This document shows positions 23,877 through 32,895 of a DNA stretch of 64,000 nt, in pieces. This DNA comes from Marinovum algicola (GTDB lineage: Bacteria > Pseudomonadota > Alphaproteobacteria > Rhodobacterales > Rhodobacteraceae), in the NCBI RefSeq assembly GCF_900109145.1, contig NZ_FNYY01000005.1, positions 1 through 64,000 on the forward strand, written 5' to 3'. Positions within the stretch are counted from its first letter, which is position 1. Each line of letters starts with the position of its first letter. Under the pieces are notes generated by a model. The model was given only the letters and a program-made list of their open reading frames with translations. It was not told where the DNA came from and did no database searches. The translations under genes were made by a program, and so were the position numbers.

Positions 23877-25582
23877 TGGCTCTGGTCGAGGAAATGGGCG
23901 TGCCCGAGACAGGCTCCAAACGGCGGGGTGACGTTGTTCTGGGCGACGATTGGGTCGCGCCCGACGGCACCGTCGAGCAGGAGCTTCAGGACAGCCGCGC
24001 CCGACGCGGGCTGTTCTCGCTGCGCACGTCGCCGCTCACCCGCAAGATCATCATGTTCAATCTGATCGCGCTGAACGTGCTGGTCGGTGGCATTCTCTAT
24101 CTCAACTCCTCGCGCGACGGTCTGGCGGCACAGCGCGCCTCGGGCCTCGTCAGCGAGGCCGAACTGATCGCCGATGTCTTCGAGGCGCAGCTGCCGGGCA
24201 GCGCGCCGGTCAGCCTCGTCACCGGCGATGGCGTCGATGTCGCCGCAACGCTCGAGGGGATCGAGCTGCGCCGCGGCGCCGAGGTCTTTGTCTTCGACCC
24301 GGCGCAGGCCATCGTCGGCCGTTCCGCCTCAGACAGCATCGATGCGCCCGAGGATGAGGGCAATACCGTCATCACCGATCTGCTCGGCTCGATCTGGGAC
24401 GCGGTGGCGCGGCTGGTCACCGATTCCGAAGAAGAGCGCCTTGCCGCCTTCGAAGAACACCTGATCGATCTGGCTGGCCCGGCGCTGGCCGGCAACACCA
24501 CCGTACGCACCACCGAATCCGCCGATGGCGGCACGGTCTTTACCGTCGGCACGCCGATCGAACAGGGCGGCGCGCCGATCGGCGCCATCGTCCTGGTCTC
24601 GGCCTCGGGCGAGATCGACAAGCTGGTGCGCACCGAGCGCGAGCGGGTCTTGCAGATGTTCCTCGTGGCGACGCTGGTCTCGATCGGCTTGTCGCTGGTA
24701 CTGGCTTCGACCATTTCCAACCCGATTTCCGATCTCGCCGAAGCCGCCGAGCTGGGCCGCGACCGCGACCGCCGCAAGGACGCCAAAGGCCGCATCCGCA
24801 TCCCCGACCTGACCGCACGCCCCGATGAAATCGGCCGGCTGTCGGGCGCGTTGCGCGGCATGGTCACGGCGCTTTATGACCGCATCGACGCCAACGAACA
24901 ATTCGCCGCCGACGTCAGCCACGAGATCAAGAATCCGCTGGCCTCGCTGCGTTCCGCGGTGGGTTCGCTGCGCATGGTCAAGCGCGAGGATCACCGCGAC
25001 AAGCTGCTCGACGTGATCGATCACGACGTGCGTCGGCTCGACCGGCTGGTCAGCGACATCTCCGATGCCTCGCGGCTCGACAGCGAATTGGTCAAGGAAG
25101 AACAGGCGCAGTTCAACCTGCTCGACCTCCTGGGCAACCTCGGCGACTTCCTCGGCAAGGAAGCGCAGACCAAGGAGATCGAATTCATCACCGATCTGCC
25201 CGAGGCGCCGATCATGGTGCATGGTCTCGAGGCGCGTCTGGCGCAGGTCTTCGTCAATCTGATCACCAATGCGATCAGCTTCTGCGAGGCCGGCGATGCG
25301 ATCCGCGTCTGGGCCCGTCAGCGCGAGAACCGCGTGCTCATCGTGGTCGAAGACACCGGCCCCGGCATCCCGGAAGAAGCGCTGACCAAAATTTTTAAGC
25401 GCTTCTACTCGCACCGGCCCGAGCATGACTTCGGCAACAATTCCGGCCTTGGCCTAGCGATCTCGAAACAGATCGTCGAGGCGCATGACGGGGTGATCTG
25501 GGCCGAGAACATTCGCCCCACCGAGGCCGACATCACCTCCGAGCCGCTGGGCGCGCGTTTCGTCGTGGGGCTTCCGGTCTAG
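23876..25582 (+). CDS. chvG: Sensor histidine kinase ChvG
   Basis: The 568-residue kinase has a cytoplasmic N-terminal tail, membrane span at about 60-78, a periplasmic sensor region of about 180 residues, a second span near 260-282 with a HAMP segment after it, the H-box FAADVSHEIKNPLASLRSA (His about 350), N-box VNLITNAISFC and G-boxes DTGPGIPEEA and NNSGLGLAISKQIVEAHDG. In rhizobia ChvG/ExoS is held off by the periplasmic protein ExoR and responds to acid; no exoR lies here. hprK follows three bases after the stop, linking this relay to the HPr system. Confidence 0.94.
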   Translation: MALVEEMGVPETGSKRRGDVVLGDDWVAPDGTVEQELQDSRARRGLFSLRTSPLTRKIIMFNLIALNVLVGGILYLNSSRDGLAAQRASGLVSEAELIADVFEAQLPGSAPVSLVTGDGVDVAATLEGIELRRGAEVFVFDPAQAIVGRSASDSIDAPEDEGNTVITDLLGSIWDAVARLVTDSEEERLAAFEEHLIDLAGPALAGNTTVRTTESADGGTVFTVGTPIEQGGAPIGAIVLVSASGEIDKLVRTERERVLQMFLVATLVSIGLSLVLASTISNPISDLAEAAELGRDRDRRKDAKGRIRIPDLTARPDEIGRLSGALRGMVTALYDRIDANEQFAADVSHEIKNPLASLRSAVGSLRMVKREDHRDKLLDVIDHDVRRLDRLVSDISDASRLDSELVKEEQAQFNLLDLLGNLGDFLGKEAQTKEIEFITDLPEAPIMVHGLEARLAQVFVNLITNAISFCEAGDAIRVWARQRENRVLIVVEDTGPGIPEEALTKIFKRFYSHRPEHDFGNNSGLGLAISKQIVEAHDGVIWAENIRPTEADITSEPLGARFVVGLPV

Positions 25583-25585
25583 AAA

Positions 25586-26002
25586 ATGGCGCAGCTTCTG
25601 CACGCAAGCACCGTAGCCTTCCGGGGCCGCGGTGTTGTCATTCTGGGCGCGTCCGGCAGCGGCAAATCGGCGCTGGCGCTCGAACTGATGGCGCTGGGGG
25701 CAGGCCTGGTGGCCGATGACCGCACCTTGGTCGAGGTGCAGGACGGCGCGTTGGTCGCCTCCTGCCCGCCGGCGATCTCGGGGCGGATCGAGGCCAGGTT
25801 CCTGGGCCTTCTTGGGGCCGACCCGCATCCGCCGGTGACCCTGGCCCTCGCCGTCGATCTCGACCGGATGGAGCAGCAGCGGCTGCCGCCGCTGCGGCAG
25901 ACCGAAATCGCCGGCGTTTCGCTCGCTTTGGTTCACAATCGCGACGAAAGGTATTTCCCTGCTGCAATCAGGCAGTATCTTGTGCATGGTCGCCGCGACT
26001 GA
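25586..26002 (+). CDS. hprK: Short HPr kinase/phosphorylase
   Basis: The 138-residue protein is only the catalytic half of HPr kinase: Walker A GASGSGKSAL at residues 21-30, then VADDRTLVEV and ISGRIEARFLGLL, which correspond to the phosphate and HPr loop regions. The N-terminal domain of the Gram-positive enzyme (about 130 residues) is absent, as is normal in alphaproteobacteria. It should phosphorylate HPr on Ser-49, encoded three genes later. Position between chvG and rapZ is the conserved order in this class. Confidence 0.92.
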   Translation: MAQLLHASTVAFRGRGVVILGASGSGKSALALELMALGAGLVADDRTLVEVQDGALVASCPPAISGRIEARFLGLLGADPHPPVTLALAVDLDRMEQQRLPPLRQTEIAGVSLALVHNRDERYFPAAIRQYLVHGRRD

Positions 26003-26031
26003 CCCCCGGCGCCCCAGGAGACGAAGACCCC

Positions 26032-26925
26032 ATGCATCCCGATGCACCCAACCGCCTTGTTCTGCTCACCGGCCCCTCCGGGGCGGGGCGGTCTACGGCT
26101 CTGAACGCGCTCGAAGATATGGGGTTCGAGACCATCGACAACCTGCCGCTGGCGCTGGCGCCGACGCTGCTCGACGGCGGGCTGAGCCGCGACATGGCGC
26201 TGGGAATCGATGTCCGCACCCGAGATTTCTCGCCGGCGGCCCTGACGACGCTGCTGGCCAATATCGCCCAGCTCACCGGGCAGAACGCCGAGCTTGTGGT
26301 GCTCGAGGCCGAGGCCGGCGTGCTGGCCAACCGCTACAACGAGACCCGCCGTCGCCATCCGATGGCGCCCGACGGCACGCCCGAGGCCGGCATCGCGATC
26401 GAGCTCGAGATGCTGGGCGCGCTGCGCGATCAGGCCACCGTGCTGATCGACACCTCGGCGCTGTCGCCGCATGATCTGCGCGCCGAGATCCAGCGGATCT
26501 TTGCCCGCAGCGGCGGACATGATCTCGCGGTTTCGGTGCAGTCCTTTTCCTACAAGCGCGGCCTGCCGCTGGCGGCGGATGTGGTGTTCGACTGCCGCTT
26601 CCTGAAAAACCCCCATTGGCAGCCCGACCTGCGCCCGCTGACCGGGCAGGACAGCCGGGTCGCCGATCACATTGCCACCGATCCGCGCTTTGCCGTTTTC
26701 CGCGACAAGGTCTTTGATCTGCTGACCTTCCAGCTGCCCGCTGCACGTGATGAGGGCAAGGCGCATTTCTCGGTCGCCTTCGGGTGCAGCGGTGGCAAAC
26801 ACCGCTCCGTTGCCCTCGCGGAAAGCATTGCCCGAGGGCTTGCAACGGCGGGCTGGGGGGTGTCAATTAGGCACCGAGAGCTTGAGCGGCGCGCGCTGGC
26901 GCCGCTGGACCCTGTCCAACGGTGA
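26032..26925 (+). CDS. rapZ: RapZ / YvcJ nucleotide-binding protein
   Basis: The 297-residue protein has a Walker A GPSGAGRS at residues 14-21, DNLPLALAPTL, and the C-terminal domain with FGCSGGKHRSVALAE, the hallmark of the RapZ family. In E. coli RapZ senses glucosamine-6-phosphate and guides RNase E to the sRNA GlmZ; alphaproteobacteria lack that sRNA, so its partner here is unknown. It binds ATP or GTP. It lies in the chvI-chvG-hprK-rapZ-EIIA-HPr run, 29 bases after hprK. Confidence 0.93.
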   Translation: MHPDAPNRLVLLTGPSGAGRSTALNALEDMGFETIDNLPLALAPTLLDGGLSRDMALGIDVRTRDFSPAALTTLLANIAQLTGQNAELVVLEAEAGVLANRYNETRRRHPMAPDGTPEAGIAIELEMLGALRDQATVLIDTSALSPHDLRAEIQRIFARSGGHDLAVSVQSFSYKRGLPLAADVVFDCRFLKNPHWQPDLRPLTGQDSRVADHIATDPRFAVFRDKVFDLLTFQLPAARDEGKAHFSVAFGCSGGKHRSVALAESIARGLATAGWGVSIRHRELERRALAPLDPVQR

Positions 26926-26932
26926 CCGGGAA

Positions 26933-27355
26933 ATGAACGGGAGACCGGCGACCTTGATCGGCATCGTGATTGTGGCGCATGGCGGACTGGCCAGGGAGTA
27001 CCTGGCCGCGATCGAACATGTGGTCGGGGCACAGCCGGGCATCCGCGCGATCTCGATCGAGCCCGACCATGTGCGCGACGACAAGCAGATCGAGATCTGC
27101 CGCGCTGCCGATTCCGTCGACCAGGGCGGCGGCGTGGTCATCGTGACCGACATGTTCGGCGGATCGCCCTCCAACCTTTCTCTCATGGCCTGTGCGCCCG
27201 AGAACCGGCGCATTCTTTATGGCGCCAATCTGCCGATGCTGATCAAACTGGCGAAAAGCCGCGATTTGGGTGTTGCCGACGCCGTCAGGCGTGCGACAGA
27301 GGCGGGACGCAAGTATATCGACAGCCAGAATATCTCATCGGATCAGACTACATGA
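26933..27355 (+). CDS. PTS EIIA component, mannose family
   Basis: The 140-residue protein is a mannose-type EIIA: IGIVIVAHGGLAREYL with the phosphorylatable His at residue 16, VTDMFGGSPSNLS and the C-terminal helix. No EIIB, EIIC or EIID sugar-transport parts are nearby, so this is a regulatory EIIA that accepts phosphate from HPr and probably reports carbon or nitrogen state to ChvG-ChvI or HprK. The ATG at 26933 follows the rapZ stop closely; the open frame upstream overlaps rapZ in another frame. The stop overlaps HPr (ATGA). Confidence 0.92.
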   Translation: MNGRPATLIGIVIVAHGGLAREYLAAIEHVVGAQPGIRAISIEPDHVRDDKQIEICRAADSVDQGGGVVIVTDMFGGSPSNLSLMACAPENRRILYGANLPMLIKLAKSRDLGVADAVRRATEAGRKYIDSQNISSDQTT

Positions 27356-27630
27356 CAGACACCGTGACCCGCACTCTGAAGATCGTGAACGAGAAGGGGT
27401 TGCACGCCCGCGCCTCGGCCAAGCTGGTCGAGGTGGTCGAGGGATTCGATGCCCGGGCCGAAGTCTCGCGCGACGGCCTCGACGCCTCGGGGGATTCGAT
27501 CATGGGGCTTTTGATGTTGGCAGCTTCGAAAGGAAGCACTATTGAGGTTCAGACTTCGGGCCCGGACGCCGAGGCGCTGGCTGATGCCGTCGAAGCCCTG
27601 GTGGCGGATCGGTTCGGAGAAGACTGCTAG
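27352..27630 (+). CDS. ptsH: HPr phosphocarrier protein
   Basis: The 92-residue protein has both phosphorylation sites: His-18 in KGLHARASAKLV for the PEP-dependent relay and Ser-49 in GDSIMGLLML, the site for HprK. It starts in the ATGA overlap with EIIA. Enzyme I (ptsP/ptsI) is not in the window. With HprK, EIIA and RapZ this makes a regulatory phosphotransfer chain rather than a sugar uptake system. It may also be called npr/ptsO in some annotations. Confidence 0.94.
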   Translation: MTDTVTRTLKIVNEKGLHARASAKLVEVVEGFDARAEVSRDGLDASGDSIMGLLMLAASKGSTIEVQTSGPDAEALADAVEALVADRFGEDC

Positions 27631-27656
27631 GCCGGCTCACGGCCTGCCGGGGAAGG

Positions 27657-28547
27657 ATGCTGAACGCAACCATGGTGGAAACCGCGCAATCCTCAGCCGG
27701 GCGCAAGGCGTCAACGGCGGGCCAGCAGGTACCCTATGACAAGCGCAAGCTGTCTTATGCCAATACCTTCACCAATCCGTGGAAGGCCAATACCATCCGG
27801 GCGATGGAATGGTTGACCGGCAAGCTGCCGCTGTTGCGCCTGGTGCGCCGGTTCGAGCGCCAGGGGCCGAAAGAGGGGCCGGCCTTCTTCAGCCAGGCGC
27901 TCGAGCTGATGGGGATCGAGCTGCGCACCCCGGCCGAGCAGATCGCCCGCATCCCGGCCACCGGCCCGGTGATCGTGGTGGCCAACCATCCGCACGGGCT
28001 GGTGGACGGCATGGTCCTGGCGGAACTGGTGGGCCGGGTGCGCACCGACTACAAAATCCTGACGCGCAACCTGCTTTCCGGGGTGAGCGAAATCGAGGAC
28101 CTGATGATCCCGGTGCCGTTCCCGCATGAGGAAAACGCCCGTGTCGAGAGCCTGGAGATGCGCAAGGCGGCGATGGATCACCTGCGCCAGGGCGGGGTGA
28201 TCGTGCTGTTCCCCTCGGGGGTCGTCGCCGCCAGCGACACCTTCTTCGGCAAGGCGGTCGAGGCGGTCTGGAATCCCTTTACCGCCAAGATGATCACCCG
28301 CTCCGGCGCCACGGTGGTGCCGATCCATTTCCCCGGCCAGAACTCGCGCCTTTACCAGATCGCCAACAAGGTGTCGGCCACCCTGCGGCAGGGGCTGCTG
28401 ATCCACGAGGTCATGCATGCCTGCAACCGGCCGCAGGCGCCGATCATCGGCGCTCCGATCACGCCCGAGGAAATCCGCAGCTGGGACAGCAAGCCGCGCC
28501 GCATGATGGCCTGGCTGCGCGCCCATACGCTCGGGCTGGGAGGCTAG
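27657..28547 (+). CDS. Lysophospholipid/glycerol acyltransferase-like protein
   Basis: The 296-residue protein has the acyltransferase block VVANHPHGLVDGMV, an NHPxGxxDG variant of the HX4D motif, followed by a VLFPSGVVAASDTFFGKAVE region (motif III-like) and IHFPGQNSRLYQ. Such proteins acylate lysophosphatidate or lyso-ornithine lipids at the inner membrane. The exact lipid is not assignable. The first ATG (27657) has its GGAAGG immediately in front, too close; Met-6 at 27672 is an equally good start. It ends the HPr operon direction and is followed by a GC-rich intergenic repeat. Confidence 0.78.
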   Translation: MLNATMVETAQSSAGRKASTAGQQVPYDKRKLSYANTFTNPWKANTIRAMEWLTGKLPLLRLVRRFERQGPKEGPAFFSQALELMGIELRTPAEQIARIPATGPVIVVANHPHGLVDGMVLAELVGRVRTDYKILTRNLLSGVSEIEDLMIPVPFPHEENARVESLEMRKAAMDHLRQGGVIVLFPSGVVAASDTFFGKAVEAVWNPFTAKMITRSGATVVPIHFPGQNSRLYQIANKVSATLRQGLLIHEVMHACNRPQAPIIGAPITPEEIRSWDSKPRRMMAWLRAHTLGLGG

Positions 28548-28578
28548 ACAGCAGCCGCGCCGGGGCGGTGGCGGCAGG

Positions 28579-28640
28579 AGGGGGCCAGCCCCCTCGGCCT
28601 GCGGCCTCACCCCCGCGGTATTTTCGGCAAGAGGAAGCAG
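28579..28640. repeat. Intergenic repeat with GAAAATACCGCGGGG core, copy 1 (inverted)
   Basis: Read on the minus strand this begins TTCCTCTTGCCGAAAATACC, continues CGCGGGGGTGAGGCCGC and ends in a G/C-rich palindrome. Copies 2 and 3 are at 36977-37032 and 62289-62337. It lies between two convergent gene ends and may act as terminator or RNA stabiliser. Confidence 0.7.
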
Positions 28641-28660
28641 CCGGGGCGTGGTCCCCGGGG

Positions 28661-29536
28661 TCAGCGGGTCGGCACGGGGGTCTCGCCGCGGTAGTCGTAG
28701 AAGCCGCGTTTGGTCTTGCGGCCGAGCCAGCCGGCCTCGACATATTTCGTCAGCAGTGGGCAGGGGCGGTATTTGGTGTCGGCCAGACCGTCGTGCAGGA
28801 CGTTCATGATGGCCAGGCAGGTGTCGAGGCCGATGAAATCGGCCAGCTCGAGCGGCCCCATCGGGTGATTGGTGCCGAGCTTCATCGCCTTGTCGATCGA
28901 GGTGACATTGCCGACGCCTTCGTACAGCGTATAGACCGCCTCGTTGATCATCGGCATCAGGATGCGGTTGACGATGAAGGCGGGGAAATCCTCGGCCGAG
29001 GCGGCGGTCTTGCCCAGCCGCTCGACCACGCCGAGGCAGGCGTCATAGGTGTCCTTGTCGGTGGCAATGCCGCGGATCAGCTCGACCAGCTGCATCACCG
29101 GCACCGGGTTCATGAAGTGGAAGCCCATGAATTTCTCGGGCCGGTCGGTCCGACTGGCCAGCCGGGTGATCGAGATCGACGAGGTGTTCGAGGTCAGGAT
29201 GGTGTTCGGCTTGAGATGCGGCAGCAGCCCGTCGAAAATCTTCTGCTTGATCTCCTCGCGTTCGGTCGCGGCCTCGATCACCAGATCGGTCTGCGCCACC
29301 TCCGCGGTTTCGAGCGTGGTGCGGATCCGCGCCAGGGCCGCGGCCTGGTCTGCGGCGCTCAGCGTGCCCTTGGAGACCTGTCGGCCGAGGTTCTTGCCGA
29401 TCCGCGCCACCGCCGCGTCAAGCGCCTCCTGGGAGATATCGGTCATCACCACGTCATAGCCGGCCACCGCCATCACATGGGCGATGCCGTTGCCCATCTG
29501 GCCCGCGCCGATCACACCGATCGATTGAATTTCCAT
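28661..29536 (-). CDS. 3-hydroxybutyryl-CoA dehydrogenase
   Basis: The 291-residue enzyme has the NAD motif GVIGAGQMGNGIAH at the N terminus, the SNTSSISITRLA loop with catalytic Ser, GFHFMNPVPVMQLVE with the catalytic His, and a C-terminal all-helical domain with NRILMPMINEAVYTLYEGV. It oxidises (S)-3-hydroxyacyl-CoA to 3-oxoacyl-CoA. The length fits the short single-function family (Hbd/PaaH/FadB2), not fused FadB. The start at 29536 lies directly before the Rossmann strand and has GAGGGCAGG upstream. It could serve butanoate metabolism or polyhydroxybutyrate turnover. Confidence 0.93.
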   Translation of the reverse strand: MEIQSIGVIGAGQMGNGIAHVMAVAGYDVVMTDISQEALDAAVARIGKNLGRQVSKGTLSAADQAAALARIRTTLETAEVAQTDLVIEAATEREEIKQKIFDGLLPHLKPNTILTSNTSSISITRLASRTDRPEKFMGFHFMNPVPVMQLVELIRGIATDKDTYDACLGVVERLGKTAASAEDFPAFIVNRILMPMINEAVYTLYEGVGNVTSIDKAMKLGTNHPMGPLELADFIGLDTCLAIMNVLHDGLADTKYRPCPLLTKYVEAGWLGRKTKRGFYDYRGETPVPTR

Positions 29537-29703
29537 GACCTGCCCTCGTTCTGCTCGCCAGACAATAGGCAGCAACGCGGGCCGAGGGCAAGGGCGGGCG
29601 GGCGCGGAGTTTCCGTTAAACATCGCCATAAATCCATCGTTTAGGCATTTCGAAATCGAATCGGGTGAGGCTCGTCCCGGGTGAGAAAAATCAGGTGGGT
29701 GAG

Positions 29704-30534
29704 ATGACCTATGACATGACCGGGGGCGCGGCCCCCGACTATCTTCCTTGTCGCTACGGGGCGTCGCGGCTGGTGTTCCGAGGGCCCCGGCGCCGGCTCG
29801 AGGGCGAATATGTCGCCTTTTTCGGCGGCACCGAGACTTTTGGAAAATTCATTGAAACGCCGTTTCCGGCGCTGACCGAAGAGGCGCTTGGCCTGGCCTG
29901 CGTGAATTTCGGCTGTGTCAATGCCGGGGTGGATGCCTTTGTCAACGACAGTGCCCTGCTCGAGGCGGCGGGCCGGGCGCGGGCCACGGTGGTGCAGATC
30001 ATGGGGGCGCAGAACATGTCGAACCGGCTGTACAGTGTGCACCCGCGCCGCAACGACCGCTTCATCAACGCCTCGGCGATGCTCAAGGCGGTGTTTCGCG
30101 AGGTGGATTTCACCGAGTTCCACTTTACCCGGCACCTGCTGGGCGAGCTGGCGGCGATCAGCCCCGATCGGTTCCGCATGGTGCGCGAGGAGCTTCAGGC
30201 GGCCTGGCTGGCGCGGATGACCTTGCTGATCAGCCGGATCAAGGGGCCGGTGGTGTTGCTCTGGCTGGCCGACCGGGCGCCGTCGAACGAGCCCGACGCG
30301 GAAGCCGATCCGTTATTTGTGACCGCCGACATGCTGGAGGCGCTGCGGCCCAAGGTGGCGGCGATCGTCGAGCTGCGCGCCTCGGCCGCGGCCCGCACAC
30401 AGGGCACCGCCGGCATGCGTTTCGACCCGATGGAAGAGGCCGCCGCGCGCGAGCTTCCGGGGCCGGCGGTGCATGACGAGGCCGCCTTGGCGATCGCCTG
30501 CGAGCTGTCGGGGCTGCTGAACCGCCGGCATTGA
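29704..30534 (+). CDS. Conserved Rhodobacteraceae protein (DUF6473-like)
   Basis: The 276-residue product has no catalytic motif I can name. It resembles from memory the DUF6473 proteins of Roseobacter-clade genomes. Visible parts are a strand GEYVAFFGGTETFGKF, a Cys-containing VNFGCVNAGVDAF, an MGAQNMSNRLYSVHPRRNDRF block and a C-terminal helical part with a possible second Rossmann-like strand PVVLLWLADRAP. It has no signal peptide or membrane span. ATG at 29704 is used, since GGTGGGTGAG precedes it. It is divergent from the dehydrogenase. Confidence 0.7.
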   Translation: MTYDMTGGAAPDYLPCRYGASRLVFRGPRRRLEGEYVAFFGGTETFGKFIETPFPALTEEALGLACVNFGCVNAGVDAFVNDSALLEAAGRARATVVQIMGAQNMSNRLYSVHPRRNDRFINASAMLKAVFREVDFTEFHFTRHLLGELAAISPDRFRMVREELQAAWLARMTLLISRIKGPVVLLWLADRAPSNEPDAEADPLFVTADMLEALRPKVAAIVELRASAAARTQGTAGMRFDPMEEAAARELPGPAVHDEAALAIACELSGLLNRRH

Positions 30535-30670
30535 GCCGGGAGGCGCGGCACGCGGCCGGCCCGGGCCATCTGCCGGCTGCGCCGCGCCGGAAAACCCCGA
30601 TGCGGTCATTGCCGGGCGAGAGGGTTTGTGGCAAGACGGAGCTGACGTTCCTGAACCGACGAGTTTAGAC

Positions 30671-31324
30671 ATGACCGACTATGCCCAGCGCCGGACCTTC
30701 ATGGTCGATACCCAGATCCGCCCGTCCGACGTGACCAAGTTTCCCATCATCGATGCCATGCTCAGCGTCCCGCGTGAGGTCTATACCCCGCGTGACAAGC
30801 GCGAGGCCGCCTATGTCGGCGAGAATATCGAATTCGCGCCGGGCCGGGTGATGCTCGAACCCAGGACGCTGGCCAAGATGCTGGATGGCCTGGCGATCTC
30901 GGGGGGAGAGCTGGTGCTCGATATCGGCGCGGGCTACGGCTATGCGGCAGCGGTGATGGCGCGGATGGCCGAGGCGGTTGTTGCCGTCGAGGACGACGCC
31001 GACCGGGTGTCCGAGGCGCAGGGCGCGCTGTCGGATCACGGCGCCGACGGGGTGATCATGCATGAGGCAGCGCTGGACGCCGGCGCGCCGGAACACGGGC
31101 CCTACGATGTCATCGTGATCGAGGGCGGCATCGAGCATCTGCCCGAGGCCATTGCCGATCAGCTCAAGGACGGCGGCCGCATTGCCGCGCTCTTCATGGA
31201 GGGCGCGCTTGGCACGGTGCGGCTGGGGTACAAGCAGAACGGTGCGATCTCGTGGCGGTTTGCCTTCAACGCGGCGGCGCCGGTGTTGCCCGGATACCAG
31301 AGTTCCAGGGAATTTGCGCTGTAG
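30671..31324 (+). CDS. Protein-L-isoaspartate O-methyltransferase family protein
   Basis: The 217-residue protein has a SAM-binding fold with VLDIGAGYGYAAAVMARMAE as motif I and DVIVIEGGIEHLPEAI as the second motif; VPREVYTPRDKREAAY corresponds to the N-terminal PCMT region. The family repairs isoaspartyl residues with SAM, though many tolC-linked members are uncharacterised. ATG at 30671 is preferred, because the upstream open part is not conserved. It lies 78 bases before tolC; the order pcm-tolC-popZ occurs in other alphaproteobacteria. Confidence 0.85.
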   Translation: MTDYAQRRTFMVDTQIRPSDVTKFPIIDAMLSVPREVYTPRDKREAAYVGENIEFAPGRVMLEPRTLAKMLDGLAISGGELVLDIGAGYGYAAAVMARMAEAVVAVEDDADRVSEAQGALSDHGADGVIMHEAALDAGAPEHGPYDVIVIEGGIEHLPEAIADQLKDGGRIAALFMEGALGTVRLGYKQNGAISWRFAFNAAAPVLPGYQSSREFAL

Positions 31325-31402
31325 CGGCACCGCGTGGCTTTTGCAGCGACGGAGGCAGGCCCAGATGGCGTATCAACGAGTGGCAAGTTCAGGAGACAGG
31401 CA

Positions 31403-32800
31403 ATGATCCGCAATGCAATGAGGCGGGGCGCCTTGACTATCGCACTGGCGCTGGCGCCGGTGGCGACCAAGGCCGAGACGCTGGCCGATGCGCTGGCCAG
31501 CGCCTATACGCATTCCGGCCTGTTGCAGCAGAACCGCGCCTTGCTGCGCGCCGCCGACGAGGATGTCGCGGTGGCGGTTGCCGCGCTGCGCCCGATCGTG
31601 AGCTGGAGCTCGTCGTTCAGCCGCGATTTCGGTTACAGCTATTCCGCCACGACCGGCGCCGGCACCGGTTTTCAGGATGACAGCGCCAGCTTTTCCATCG
31701 TGGCCGAACTGCTGCTTTATGATTTCGGCGCCTCGCGGCTTCAGGTCGACGCCGCCAAGGAGGCGGTGCTGGCCACGCGCGAAGGGCTTGTGGTGATCGA
31801 GCAGCAGGTGCTGTTGCGCGCCGTCGTGGCCTATGTGGGCGTGCGCAGCGCCTCGGAAACCGTGTCCCTGCGGCAGAACAACCTGCGGCTGGTGCAGCAG
31901 GAGCTGCGGGCCGCACGCGACCGGTTCGAGGTGGGCGAGGTGACGCGCACCGACGTGTCGCTGGCCGAGGCGCGGCTGGCGGCCAGCCGGGCCAATCTTG
32001 CTGCGGCCGAAGGCGATCTGCTGCGCGCGATCGAGGAATATCGTGCCACTGTGGGTTCGGGGCCCGACAATCTCGTTGCGGTGACGCGGCTGCCCGATGT
32101 CGAGCGCAACGAAGACGCGGCCAAGGCGATCGCCGTGCGTACGCATCCGTCGATGCGCCAGGCGCAATACCAGGTCTCTACTGCCGATATCAACCTGCGC
32201 CGGGCCGAAGCGGCGGTCAAGCCGCAGGTCTCGCTCTCGGGACGGGTCACCAAATCCGGCGATTTCAACAGCGGCGATTATTCCAACACCGGGTCGGTCT
32301 CGGTCGATTTTGGCGGCCCGATCTATCGGGGGGGCCAGCTGTCGGCACTGGAGCGTCAGGCCAAGGCGCGCGCCGATGCCGCGCGGAGCAACCTGCATGT
32401 GGTGCAGCTTGGGGTGGCGCAGGACGTGGGCACCGCGCTGGCCACGCTGCGCGTGGCGAATGCCTCGATCGAGGCGACCGAGCGGCAGATCCGCGCTGCC
32501 CGTGTCGCCTTTCAGGGGGTGCGCGAAGAGGCGACCCTGGGCCAGCGTACCACGCTAGACGTTCTGACCGCCGAGCAGGATCTGCTTGACGCCGAGGTGG
32601 CCTATACCGCCGCCGTGGCCGACCGCACGATTGCCGCCTATCAGGTCCTGTCGGCCATGGGGTTGATGACCGCCAAGCATCTCGGTCTGAACGTGCAGCT
32701 TTACGACCCCGCGGAATACTATCGGCTGATCAGGAACGCGCCGGTCAAGAGCCTTCAGGGCGACAAGCTCGACCGGGTGCTGCGCCGCATCGGCGACTGA
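31403..32800 (+). CDS. tolC: TolC-family outer-membrane channel
   Basis: The 465-residue protein has a signal peptide (MIRNAMRRGALTIALALAPV, cut after residue 24 or so) and two long repeats of the outer-membrane efflux fold, rich in coiled-coil heptads: LRAADEDVAVAVAALRP in the first and ERQIRAARVAFQGVREEATLG in the second, with the family's EQDLLDAEVAYTAAVADR near the end. TolC forms the outer duct for type I secretion and efflux pumps. No inner-membrane partner is adjacent, which is common. ATG 31403 begins the signal peptide; CAGGAGACAGG precedes it. Confidence 0.93.
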   Translation: MIRNAMRRGALTIALALAPVATKAETLADALASAYTHSGLLQQNRALLRAADEDVAVAVAALRPIVSWSSSFSRDFGYSYSATTGAGTGFQDDSASFSIVAELLLYDFGASRLQVDAAKEAVLATREGLVVIEQQVLLRAVVAYVGVRSASETVSLRQNNLRLVQQELRAARDRFEVGEVTRTDVSLAEARLAASRANLAAAEGDLLRAIEEYRATVGSGPDNLVAVTRLPDVERNEDAAKAIAVRTHPSMRQAQYQVSTADINLRRAEAAVKPQVSLSGRVTKSGDFNSGDYSNTGSVSVDFGGPIYRGGQLSALERQAKARADAARSNLHVVQLGVAQDVGTALATLRVANASIEATERQIRAARVAFQGVREEATLGQRTTLDVLTAEQDLLDAEVAYTAAVADRTIAAYQVLSAMGLMTAKHLGLNVQLYDPAEYYRLIRNAPVKSLQGDKLDRVLRRIGD

Positions 32801-32895
32801 GGTCCACCCGCCACAAACCCCGCGCAATTTTCGCTATCGGTTGTGCGGTGCGCCCCGCCGGGGTATCCTCCCGGCGAGGCAAAGTGGTGAAAATA

